45,484 nt of DNA from positions 1 to 45,484 of the forward strand of contig JABEVG010000047.1 in the NCBI GenBank assembly GCA_013044075.1, in the 5' to 3' direction. Position numbers and translations under genes: made by a program. Shown here one piece after another: positions 38,509-45,484 of the stretch. The DNA comes from Gallionella sp. Its GTDB lineage: Bacteria > Pseudomonadota > Gammaproteobacteria > Burkholderiales > Gallionellaceae. The stretch's first letter is position 1. Each line of letters starts with the position of its first letter. The notes beneath the pieces were generated by a model. The model searched no databases, was not told where the DNA came from, and worked only from the letters and a program-made list of their open reading frames with translations.

Positions 38509-38530
38509 GGTGGGCAACGACTTGCCCACC
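38509..38530. repeat. Perfect 9-bp dyad before ribF
   Basis: GGTGGGCAA (38509-38517), loop CGAC, TTGCCCACC (38522-38530). It sits between dapB and the TATAAT of ribF. The GGTGGGCAA word is a common bacterial intergenic repeat; there is no T tract on the plus strand, so it may be a repeat, an operator or a weak terminator. Confidence 0.6.
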
Positions 38531-38536
38531 CTACGG

Positions 38537-38542
38537 TATAAT
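38537..38542 (+). promoter_or_regulatory. -10 box (TATAAT) of ribF
   Basis: A perfect TATAAT nine bases before the ribF ATG. The -35 position falls in the 38509-38530 dyad and has no consensus. Transcription would start at or just before the ATG. Confidence 0.5.
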
Positions 38543-38551
38543 CCGCCCGCT

Positions 38552-39478
38552 ATGCAGATTCTTCGCGGACTTTACTCCCCCAATACCCAGCCAGTTGCCA
38601 TCACCGTCGGAAACTTCGATGGCGTGCATCTGGGCCATCAGTCCTTGCTCGCCGACTTGAAAGAAGCAGCGCGCGCGCGCGGATTGCAAACGGCGGTGGT
38701 GATCTTCGAGCCGCATCCGCGCGAATTCTTGATGCCCGATCAAGCACCGGCGCGGCTCACCAGCCTGCGTGAAAAGCTGCAATTCTTTGCGGCACTGGAC
38801 ATCGACCGCGTGCACGTGTGCCGCTTCAACGCGCGCTTCGCGCAAATGTCGGCTGCGGATTTCATCAATGCTTTGCACGAAGGATTATTGGCGCAATTTG
38901 TTCTGATAGGCGATGACTTCCGTTTCGGCAAAGGGCGATTGGGCGATTTCGCGCTGCTGGAAAAGATCGCCGCCGTGCGCGGTTTTGAGGTGCAAGCGGT
39001 GCGCAGCGTGATGCATGACGGCGTGCGCATCTCCAGCACCGCGATACGCGCCGCACTCTTTTCCGGACAATTGCGCACCGCGCAGCGTTATCTGGGACGG
39101 CATTACAGCATGAGCGGGCGGGTGGTGCGCGGTGACCAGGTGGGACGCAAGCTCGGCTTTCCCACCGCGAATATTCAGGTGCGACATCCGCGTCTGCCGC
39201 TGGCAGGCATCTATGTGGCGCAGGTGCATGGCGAAGGGCTGGGTGTGCTGCAAGGGGCGGCCAGTATGGGTGTGCGGCCCACGGTAAAACGCGACGCGCG
39301 GCCCACCCTGGAAGTGCATCTGTTTGAATTCGACCAGCAGATTTACGGCAAACATCTGCGCGTGGAGTTTTTACAAAAACTGCGCGACGAAGAAAAATAT
39401 CCCGATTTGGCGACACTGGCGCGGCATATCGCGTTGGATGTCGAGAACGCAAAGAAATGGTTTGAACAACATGACTGA
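38552..39478 (+). CDS. ribF: Bifunctional riboflavin kinase / FAD synthetase
   Basis: Makes FMN from riboflavin and FAD from FMN. 309 residues: the nucleotidyltransferase domain has [16 protein letters not shown] (18-33) and [10 protein letters not shown]; the C-terminal kinase domain has [20 protein letters not shown]. The start at 38552 matches E. coli RibF; the frame open to 38510 runs through the dyad. No FMN riboswitch is present and no ribosome binding site precedes the ATG. It overlaps ileS by 8 nt. Confidence 0.95.
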   Translation: MQILRGLYSPNTQPVAITVGNFDGVHLGHQSLLADLKEAARARGLQTAVVIFEPHPREFLMPDQAPARLTSLREKLQFFAALDIDRVHVCRFNARFAQMSAADFINALHEGLLAQFVLIGDDFRFGKGRLGDFALLEKIAAVRGFEVQAVRSVMHDGVRISSTAIRAALFSGQLRTAQRYLGRHYSMSGRVVRGDQVGRKLGFPTANIQVRHPRLPLAGIYVAQVHGEGLGVLQGAASMGVRPTVKRDARPTLEVHLFEFDQQIYGKHLRVEFLQKLRDEEKYPDLATLARHIALDVENAKKWFEQHD

Positions 39479-42275
39479 TTATAAAAACACCCTCAATCTA
39501 CCCGACACGGTTTTCCCGATGCGCGGCGATATGGCCAAGCGTGAGCCGCAGATGCTGGCGCGCTGGCAGGAGCAGCAACGCTACAAGCAGTTGCGCGCCG
39601 CCAAACAGGGCAAGCCGAAGTTCATCCTGCACGACGGTCCGCCGTATGCGAACGGCGACATCCACATCGGTCACGCGGTTAACAAGATCCTCAAGGACAT
39701 CATCATCAAGAGCAAGACACTGAGCGGCTTCGACGCGCCCTATGTGCCGGGCTGGGATTGTCACGGCCTGCCCATCGAATTGCAGGTGGAGAAGAAACAC
39801 GGCAAGGCGATACCCGCCGCCGAGTTCCGCCAATTGTGTCGCGACTACGCCAAAGAACAGATCGCTCGGCAGAAAAAAGATTTCATCCGTCTGGGCGTGT
39901 CCGGCGATTGGGATCATCCGTATCTGACCATGGATTTTCAGACCGAAGCCGACATCATCCGTGCGCTCGGGGCGATTTACGAGAACGGATACCTGTATCA
40001 GGGCTACAAACCGGTTAACTGGTGTCTGGATTGCCAATCCGCACTCGCAGAGGCAGAAGTGGAGTACGAGGACAAGACTTCGGCTGCGGTCGATGTGGCG
40101 TTCGAGGTCATCGACAATGCCGCGCTGGGTCAGGCGTTCGGCGTGTCGCTGCCCGGTGATGCGAAGGTGTATGCGGTGATCTGGACGACTACGCCGTGGA
40201 CCTTGCCCGCCAATCAGGCGGTGAGTGTGCATCCCGAACTGAGCTACGACCTGGTGCGTACCGACAAGGGCTATCTTGTCCTCGCCTCAGAGCTGGTGGA
40301 AACGTGTTTGCTGCGCTATGAATTGGCGGGCAGCAACGACCGGGGCGATGGCACGGCGGCGAGCTGTCATGGCAACGCACTGGAACATCTGATTTTGCAA
40401 CATCCTTTCATCGAACGTAGCGTGCCCATCATCTGTGGCGAGCATGTCACGCTGGAGGCCGGTACCGGCATGGTGCATACCGCCCCGGCGCACGGGCTGG
40501 ACGATTACTTCGTTGGACAACAATACGGTTTGCCTACCGACAGCCCGGTGGCGGACGACGGGAAGTTTGTCGCGTCCGTGCCGCTGGTGGGCGGCCTGTT
40601 CGTGTGGAAAGCCAACGACGTGGTCGTTACTGCTTTGCAAGAGAGCGGACATCTGTTGTGTCTGAAAAAGATCCAGCACAGCTATCCGCATTGCTGGCGG
40701 CACAAGACGCCCATCATCTTCCGTTCCACGCCGCAGTGGTTCATTGGCATGACGCAAACGGCCGGGAGGGAAGGAATGAGTGGGAAGTCCTTGCGTGACC
40801 TCGCCAATGCCGCGGTCGATGCCACCGAATTCTTTCCGTCGTGGGGGCGTGCTCGCCTCGAGGCCATGATCAGGAATCGTCCCGACTGGTGTGTGTCGCG
40901 TCAGCGTAACTGGGGTGTGCCGATGACATTTTTCGTGCATCAGGAAACCGGCGAGTTGCATCCCAATACCCCGGCGTTGCTCGAACAAGTCGCCAAGCTG
41001 GTCGAACAGTCCGGCATCGAGGCATGGTTCAGTCTGGATGCGGCGAGTGTGTTGGGCAGCGATGCCGCGCGCTACAAAAAACTCACGCACACCTTGGACG
41101 TGTGGTTCGATTCCGGTGTCACGCATGCTTCCGTGTTGGCGCGTCGAGCAGAGTTGCGCTCACCTGCTGATTTGTATTTGGAAGGTTCGGATCAGCATCG
41201 AGGCTGGTTCCAGTCCAGTCTGCTGACCGGCTGTGCGATCAATGGCCGCGCGCCGTTCAACGCCTTGCTGACCCACGGTTTCGTGGTGGACGGTAAAGGC
41301 CACAAGATGTCGAAATCCAAAGGCAACGTGATCGCGCCGCAAAAGATTTTCGACACCTTGGGCGCGGACATTCTGCGTCTGTGGACAGCGACCACTGACT
41401 ATTCCGGTGAATTGACCATCTCTGACGAGATATTGAAGCGTGTGGTGGAGAGTTATCGCCGTATCCGCAACACGTTGAAATTCCTGCTGGCCAATATCTC
41501 CGATTTCGATGCGGCGCAACACGGCATGCCCGTGAACGAATGGCTGGAGATCGACCGTTACGCGCTGGCGATGACGCGCACGCTGCAAGCCGACATCACC
41601 GCCGCATATGCCGCTTACGACTTCCATACGGTCACGCAAAGATTGCAGGCGTTCTGCTCGGAAGACCTGGGCGGATTCTATCTGGACATCCTGAAAGACC
41701 GCCTTTATACCGCAGGAAAAGATTCCGCCGCGCGCCGTTCGGCACAGAACGCGCTGTACCACATCACGCAATGTCTGCACCGTTTGATGGCACCGGTGTT
41801 GAGTTTCACTGCCGAGGAAGTACATGAGGTGTTGACGGGTAAGGCGGACGCGAGTGTGTTCGTCGGGGAGTGGTATGACTTACCGGAAGATGAAGTTGCG
41901 AGTCTTGTATCAAAGTGGACTTTGGTTCGTAGTGCTCGTGGCTGGGTATCTAAAGAGTTAGAACAGCTACGTTCTGAAGGAAAGATTGGGTCATCTTTGC
42001 AAGCTGATGTGGACGTTAGGGTTTCAGGCGAAACATATGATGCCTTGTCTTCATTGGGTGATGAGTTGCGGCTTGTATTGATTGTTTCCAGTGCGACGTT
42101 AAGCCAGTCTGAAATTGGCTCGGAAGGCGTGAGCACTCAGGCAAGTTCGCATCAAAAGTGCGAACGTTGCTGGCACTACCGTGCTGATGTGGGCAGTGCC
42201 GCAGACCATCCGACCATCTGTGGCCGTTGCGTGAGCAATCTGTACGGTGATGGCGAGGTGCGCCAGTATGCTTAG
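39471..42275 (+). CDS. ileS: Isoleucyl-tRNA synthetase
   Basis: Charges tRNA-Ile. With the start at 39471 the protein has 934 residues. Signatures are HIGH at 65-68, KMSKS at 612-616 and a C-terminal zinc finger with Cys897, Cys900, Cys917 and Cys920. The open frame reaches 39324, but that part is read inside ribF. The region 41881-42120 is markedly A+T-richer than the rest (45 % G+C by hand count against about 53-57 % beside it). It overlaps lspA by 8 nt. Confidence 0.97.
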   Translation: MTDYKNTLNLPDTVFPMRGDMAKREPQMLARWQEQQRYKQLRAAKQGKPKFILHDGPPYANGDIHIGHAVNKILKDIIIKSKTLSGFDAPYVPGWDCHGLPIELQVEKKHGKAIPAAEFRQLCRDYAKEQIARQKKDFIRLGVSGDWDHPYLTMDFQTEADIIRALGAIYENGYLYQGYKPVNWCLDCQSALAEAEVEYEDKTSAAVDVAFEVIDNAALGQAFGVSLPGDAKVYAVIWTTTPWTLPANQAVSVHPELSYDLVRTDKGYLVLASELVETCLLRYELAGSNDRGDGTAASCHGNALEHLILQHPFIERSVPIICGEHVTLEAGTGMVHTAPAHGLDDYFVGQQYGLPTDSPVADDGKFVASVPLVGGLFVWKANDVVVTALQESGHLLCLKKIQHSYPHCWRHKTPIIFRSTPQWFIGMTQTAGREGMSGKSLRDLANAAVDATEFFPSWGRARLEAMIRNRPDWCVSRQRNWGVPMTFFVHQETGELHPNTPALLEQVAKLVEQSGIEAWFSLDAASVLGSDAARYKKLTHTLDVWFDSGVTHASVLARRAELRSPADLYLEGSDQHRGWFQSSLLTGCAINGRAPFNALLTHGFVVDGKGHKMSKSKGNVIAPQKIFDTLGADILRLWTATTDYSGELTISDEILKRVVESYRRIRNTLKFLLANISDFDAAQHGMPVNEWLEIDRYALAMTRTLQADITAAYAAYDFHTVTQRLQAFCSEDLGGFYLDILKDRLYTAGKDSAARRSAQNALYHITQCLHRLMAPVLSFTAEEVHEVLTGKADASVFVGEWYDLPEDEVASLVSKWTLVRSARGWVSKELEQLRSEGKIGSSLQADVDVRVSGETYDALSSLGDELRLVLIVSSATLSQSEIGSEGVSTQASSHQKCERCWHYRADVGSAADHPTICGRCVSNLYGDGEVRQYA

Positions 42276-42744
42276 TCGTTGGCTGGGCTTGAGCGCACTG
42301 GTGATTCTGCTCGATCAGGCGAGCAAGTTTTACATCACCAGTCATTTTGCTTACGGTGAAACCCTGCCGGTGGTGAACGTGTTCAGTCTGGTGCTGTGGC
42401 ACAACACCGGTGCGGCCTTCAGCTTCCTCAATGACTTCGGCGGTATGCAACGGTGGTTGTTCAGCATCATCGCGCTGGTCGCTTCGGCGTGGATAATCTG
42501 GCTGCTGCGCAAGCATGCGAACCAGACTTTGTTCGCCTTCGGGCTGGCGATGATACTGGGCGGCGCGCTGGGTAATTTGATTGATCGCATCGCTTACGGT
42601 TATGTGGTGGATTTTTTATTGTTCCACTGGGATGCGCATATTTTTCCCGCTTTCAATCTGGCGGATTCTGCAATCACCTGCGGTGCCGCCTTGTTGATTT
42701 TGGATAGCTTGATGGAGAAGAGACATGGAACTGTTACTCGCTAA
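42268..42744 (+). CDS. lspA: Lipoprotein signal peptidase
   Basis: Membrane aspartic peptidase that removes signal peptides from prolipoproteins such as BamE. 158 residues with four membrane segments; catalytic Asp115 (GYVVDFL) and Asp133 (FNLADS). The ATG at 42268 is preferred over the earlier one at 42247; GGCGAGG lies upstream. Overlaps ileS by 8 nt and ispH by 20 nt. Confidence 0.94.
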   Translation: MLSRWLGLSALVILLDQASKFYITSHFAYGETLPVVNVFSLVLWHNTGAAFSFLNDFGGMQRWLFSIIALVASAWIIWLLRKHANQTLFAFGLAMILGGALGNLIDRIAYGYVVDFLLFHWDAHIFPAFNLADSAITCGAALLILDSLMEKRHGTVTR

Positions 42745-43663
42745 TCCGCGCGGCTTTTGCGCCGGGGTGGATAGGGCCATCGAGATCGTTGAGCGCGCAC
42801 TGGCCCTGCATGGCGCGCCTATCTACGTGCGCCATGAAGTGGTACACAACAAATTCGTGGTGGATGCTTTGCGCGCGAAGGGCGCGGTGTTCATCGAGGA
42901 TCTGGGCGACGTGCCAAGCGGCAGTATCCTGATCTTCAGCGCGCACGGTGTGCCACAGGCGGTGCGCCGCGAGGCCGAGGCGCGCGGACTGACGGTGTTC
43001 GATGCGACCTGTCCGCTGGTCACCAAGGTGCATATCGAAGTGTCGCGGCTGCACGAGCAGCAAAAAGAGGTCGTGATGATAGGCCACAAGGGACATCCAG
43101 AAGTGGAAGGAACGATGGGTCAATCCGATGGCGGCATGTATCTGGTGGAATCGCCGGACGATGTGCAAAAACTCAAGGTCAAGGATGAACAGAATCTGGC
43201 CTACGTGACCCAGACCACGCTGTCGGTGGACGATGCGGCCGGCATCATCGCCGCGCTGAAAACGCGTTTCCCCTTCATCACCGGGCCGAAGAAGGACGAC
43301 ATCTGCTATGCCACGCAGAACCGCCAGGATGCGGTGAAGTTGCTGGTCAAACAATGCGATGTGGTGGTGGTGATCGGTTCGCCAACGAGCTCCAATTCCA
43401 ACCGCTTGCGCGAAGTCGCCGCCAACGTAGGTTTGCCTGCTTACCTGGTGGATAACGCGGACGAGCTGCGTGCCGACTGGTTCGCTGGAAAGAAAAAAGT
43501 CGGCATCAGCGCGGGTGCATCCGCCCCTGAAGTGCTGGTGCAGGGCGTGATCTCACGCCTGGAAGAATTGGGTGGTGCGAAGGTCGTCGAGTTGCAGGGT
43601 ATCATCGAAAACGTGGTATTCCCCTTGCCTAAAACGCTCATACCCATCGTCGCCAAAAACTGA
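42725..43663 (+). CDS. ispH: 4-hydroxy-3-methylbut-2-enyl diphosphate reductase
   Basis: Iron-sulfur enzyme that makes isopentenyl and dimethylallyl diphosphate, the last step of the pathway opened by Dxs. 312 residues, with cluster ligands Cys12 (PRGFCAG), Cys96 (ATCPLV) and Cys194 ([10 protein letters not shown]). Overlaps lspA by 20 nt, as in many proteobacteria (without fkpB between them here). The cluster it carries comes from a system like the isc operon in this window. Confidence 0.96.
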   Translation: MELLLANPRGFCAGVDRAIEIVERALALHGAPIYVRHEVVHNKFVVDALRAKGAVFIEDLGDVPSGSILIFSAHGVPQAVRREAEARGLTVFDATCPLVTKVHIEVSRLHEQQKEVVMIGHKGHPEVEGTMGQSDGGMYLVESPDDVQKLKVKDEQNLAYVTQTTLSVDDAAGIIAALKTRFPFITGPKKDDICYATQNRQDAVKLLVKQCDVVVVIGSPTSSNSNRLREVAANVGLPAYLVDNADELRADWFAGKKKVGISAGASAPEVLVQGVISRLEELGGAKVVELQGIIENVVFPLPKTLIPIVAKN

Positions 43664-43667
43664 AACT

Positions 43668-44732
43668 GTGAATACAGACATCCTGATTGTCGGCGGTGGC
43701 GCAGTCGGTCTGACCAGTGCCATCACCTTGCTCGAGGCGGGCTATCGCGTCACCTTGCTGGAGCGCGGTAGTCTCGGTCAGGAAGCCTCTTGGGCGGGCG
43801 GTGGCATCATGTCGCCGTTGTGCTCTTGGGATTATCAGGATGCAGTCACGCGTCTCGCGCATCGCAGCATGGCGATGTTTCCCGGCACTGCCGAATCGCT
43901 GCATCAGTCCACCGGCATCGATCCCGAATATCAGCGCAGCGGCATGCTAGTGTTGCCGCCGTTCGATACCGATGCAGCATTGAACTGGTGCGGGCAACGT
44001 CAGTTTCCCGTGCAAACGGTGAATGTTGCAGACTATCTACCCGGACAAGATTCACTCGGACTGCTGTTGCCGGAGGTCGCGCAAGTGCGCAATCCGCGCC
44101 TGTTGCGCGCCTTGCGCAAGCGTGTGGAAATGCTGGGCGGTGTGATCCTGGAACAACATGAAGTGCTAAATTTTTTACATCACGACTCACGCATCAGCGC
44201 GTTGCAAACGACTCGCGGAGAATTCAGCGCGGACGTGTATGTCATTACCGCCGGTGCGTGGAGCAAACAGTTGTTGGGCGAACACGCTTTGCAGCTCAAT
44301 GTGAAGCCGATACGCGGACAGATATTGCTGCTCAAGTTCAACGCGCCACCGTTCCAGAATATTCTGCTGAAAAAAGATTTGTATCTGATTCCGCGTCGCG
44401 ACGGTCATGTGCTGCTGGGCAGCACGCTGGAAGATGTGGGTTTCGATAAATCCATCACGCAAATCGCGCGCGACAGTTTGCTCGGTCGGGTTCGCGAGAT
44501 TTTTCCCGCCTGGAAGAACGTCGAGCCGATTAAACATTGGGCGGGTTTCAGGCCGGGTTCGCCCGACAACATCCCGACCATAGCCCGTCATCCCCACTTC
44601 GCCAACCTGTATGCCAACACCGGACATTTTCGTTACGGCGTCACCATGTCGCTGGCCAGTGCCGAGCTGCTGCGCAACGAGATCGAGAACCGCCCGCAGC
44701 CGATACCGGTGGAGGAATACCGCTGGCGATAG
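43668..44732 (+). CDS. thiO: FAD-dependent glycine oxidase ThiO-like
   Basis: Flavoenzyme of the DAO/ThiO family; ThiO oxidises glycine to the imine used for the thiazole of thiamine. With the GTG start at 43668, five bases after the ispH stop, it has 354 residues. The FAD-binding fold begins DILIVGGGAVGLTSAITLLEAGYRVTLLER (GxGxxG at 9-14); WAGGGIMSP and WAGFRPGSPDNIPTI are typical of ThiO. A frame open to 43572 lies inside ispH. No other thiamine gene is adjacent, so another amine substrate is possible. Confidence 0.82.
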   Translation: MNTDILIVGGGAVGLTSAITLLEAGYRVTLLERGSLGQEASWAGGGIMSPLCSWDYQDAVTRLAHRSMAMFPGTAESLHQSTGIDPEYQRSGMLVLPPFDTDAALNWCGQRQFPVQTVNVADYLPGQDSLGLLLPEVAQVRNPRLLRALRKRVEMLGGVILEQHEVLNFLHHDSRISALQTTRGEFSADVYVITAGAWSKQLLGEHALQLNVKPIRGQILLLKFNAPPFQNILLKKDLYLIPRRDGHVLLGSTLEDVGFDKSITQIARDSLLGRVREIFPAWKNVEPIKHWAGFRPGSPDNIPTIARHPHFANLYANTGHFRYGVTMSLASAELLRNEIENRPQPIPVEEYRWR

Positions 44733-44747
44733 CCGTAGTGAAACCAA

Positions 44748-44753
44748 TATAAT
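44748..44753 (+). promoter_or_regulatory. -10 box (TATAAT) of tRNA-Thr
   Basis: Perfect TATAAT 12 nt before the tRNA, followed by the C-rich discriminator CCCACC. The -35 region (around 44724-44729) fits only weakly. It lies just after the thiO stop. Confidence 0.55.
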
Positions 44754-44765
44754 CCCACCTGTCTT

Positions 44766-44841
44766 GCTGGAGTAGCTCAGTCGGTAGAGCAACGCACTCG
44801 TAACGCGTAGGTCGGAGGTTCGATTCCTCTTTCCAGCACCA
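44766..44841 (+). tRNA. tRNA-Thr (anticodon CGT)
   Basis: 76 nt with encoded CCA. Acceptor stem pairs GCTGGAG with TTCCAGC (last pair G-T), D arm GCTC-GAGC, anticodon loop CTCGTAA with anticodon CGT at 34-36, T arm GGAGG-CCTCT with loop TTCGATT. The anticodon stem reads ACGCA / CGCGT, so 31-39 is an A-C mismatch at the top of the loop. Confidence 0.93.
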
Positions 44842-44894
44842 TCCCGCGTCATATCGCATTCTGAGCATCGCGACCTATTAGGAGAATCCGCACC

Positions 44895-45484
44895 ATGTTC
44901 TCGCAGTCCCGCAGCTTATCGTCACCGCTCAAATATCTGCTCTATCTTCTCGGTGTATCGTTGCTGGCAACTGCCGTCTGGTTCTTCACCCGCCCCGCTT
45001 TGCCTGTCGTGCCGCTGGTCGCAGTCGCGCGCGGCGTGGTGGAAGCCACGGTGAGCAACACGCGCGCGGGCGCGGTCAAGGCGTGCCGCCGCGCTAAACT
45101 CGCCCCGCCTGCGGGCGGGCAGATCGCGCGGTTGCTGGTGAAAAAAGGTCAGCGCGTCAAAGCCCATCAAATTTTGCTGGAGTTATGGAACAACGATCTG
45201 CAGGCCCAACAACGCCTGACGCAAGTGCAACTCGCTACGGCGCAGATGCAATCCAAACAGGCATGCGTGCAAGCCGATCTGGCGGATCGGGAAGCCGAAC
45301 GCGCGCGCCAGCTCAAAGAACGCGGCTTCATTTCCAATGAGGCGGTGGAGCAAAAACTCGCTGCCGCCAAAGTGGCGCGTGACGGATGTGATGCCGCGCG
45401 CAGCCAGATCGCACAAAGCCAATCGCGCATCGCGGCGGCACAGGCCGGACTGGATCGCATGGTGCTGCGCGCGCCGTTCGATGG
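44895..45484 (+). CDS. Membrane fusion protein (HlyD/RND family), partial at the window end
   Basis: The frame opens with ATG at 44895, preceded by AGGAG (44880-44884), and runs off the window without a stop; 196 codons are seen. The N-terminus has one membrane segment (KYLLYLLGVSLLATAVWFF, about 13-31), followed by the first half of a lipoyl-like domain (PPAGGQIARLLVKKGQRVKAHQILLEL) and a long coiled coil (about 100-185). This is the periplasmic adaptor of a tripartite efflux or secretion pump. The pump gene would lie outside. Family subtype (ABC or RND partner) cannot be decided. Confidence 0.82.
   Translation, partial: MFSQSRSLSSPLKYLLYLLGVSLLATAVWFFTRPALPVVPLVAVARGVVEATVSNTRAGAVKACRRAKLAPPAGGQIARLLVKKGQRVKAHQILLELWNNDLQAQQRLTQVQLATAQMQSKQACVQADLADREAERARQLKERGFISNEAVEQKLAAAKVARDGCDAARSQIAQSQSRIAAAQAGLDRMVLRAPFD

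Noticed and set aside
38509-38530. Intrinsic terminator of dapB
   Set aside because: The stem is perfect but no T tract follows on the plus strand, so it is listed as a repeat instead.
38474-38551. FMN riboswitch before ribF
   Set aside because: The 78-nt gap is too short and lacks the conserved FMN aptamer segments; it holds a dyad and a -10 box.

Overview
This 45.5 kb window is a gene-dense, mostly housekeeping stretch of a betaproteobacterial chromosome. The estimate rests on protein resemblance and gene order (xseB-ispA-dxs beside folE2; a complete iscRSUA-hscBA-fdx-iscX operon; nadK-recN-bamE-dapB; ribF-ileS-lspA-ispH), on a G+C that looks like roughly 55-60 %, and on familiar intergenic palindromes. 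A member of the Nitrosomonadales/Gallionellaceae group would fit, but no 16S or database search was available, so the genus is not claimed.

Layout. 1-175 holds a palindromic repeat. 176-5161 carries zapE (minus), then an Atm1-type ABC exporter, a PbpG-type D,D-endopeptidase, a small membrane-anchored unknown and a J-domain-only protein. 5224-7404 is a minus-strand set of three unrecognised helical proteins, bracketed by repeats. 7517-12252 is a minus-strand housekeeping block: trxA, rho, rplU, rpmA, obgE, proB. 12475-16316 makes isoprenoids and the first folate intermediate (xseB, ispA, dxs, folE2). 16388-20946 has a class I glutamine amidotransferase, a PsiF-repeat protein, pcnB, folK, a deoxynucleoside kinase and panB. 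21080-26364 (minus) has an orphan GT-B-like glycosyltransferase, an A+T-richer unknown, mutS and suhB. 26428-34200 runs trmJ-cysE-iscR-iscS-iscU-iscA-hscB-hscA-fdx-iscX-dsbB. 34288-44732 has nadK-recN, bamE, dapB, ribF-ileS-lspA-ispH and a ThiO-like oxidase. tRNA-Thr(CGT) and the start of a membrane fusion protein close the window. No stretch longer than about 225 bases lacks a gene.

How the genes work together. The centre of interest is iron-sulfur cluster assembly. CysE starts cysteine synthesis, IscS takes sulfur from cysteine, IscU is the scaffold, HscA/HscB transfer the cluster, Fdx supplies electrons, IscX tunes IscS and IscR senses cluster status. A very good match to a type 1 IscR operator (22 of 25 positions) lies across the cysE stop codon and the iscR -35 box, suggesting classic feedback. 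Two large dyads interrupt the operon: one of about 107 nt between iscS and iscU, and one between hscB and hscA. IspH at the end of the isoprenoid route that starts with Dxs in this window is itself an iron-sulfur enzyme.

Most unusual items: the iscS-iscU dyad, the unknown three-gene set at 5224-7404, a sharp A+T-rich patch in the 3' part of ileS, a BamE lipoprotein with an extra C-terminal NTF2-like domain, probable leaderless starts of nadK and ribF, and intergenic dyads whose arms are tandem heptamers. No CRISPR array, prophage, transposase or clear defence system was seen.
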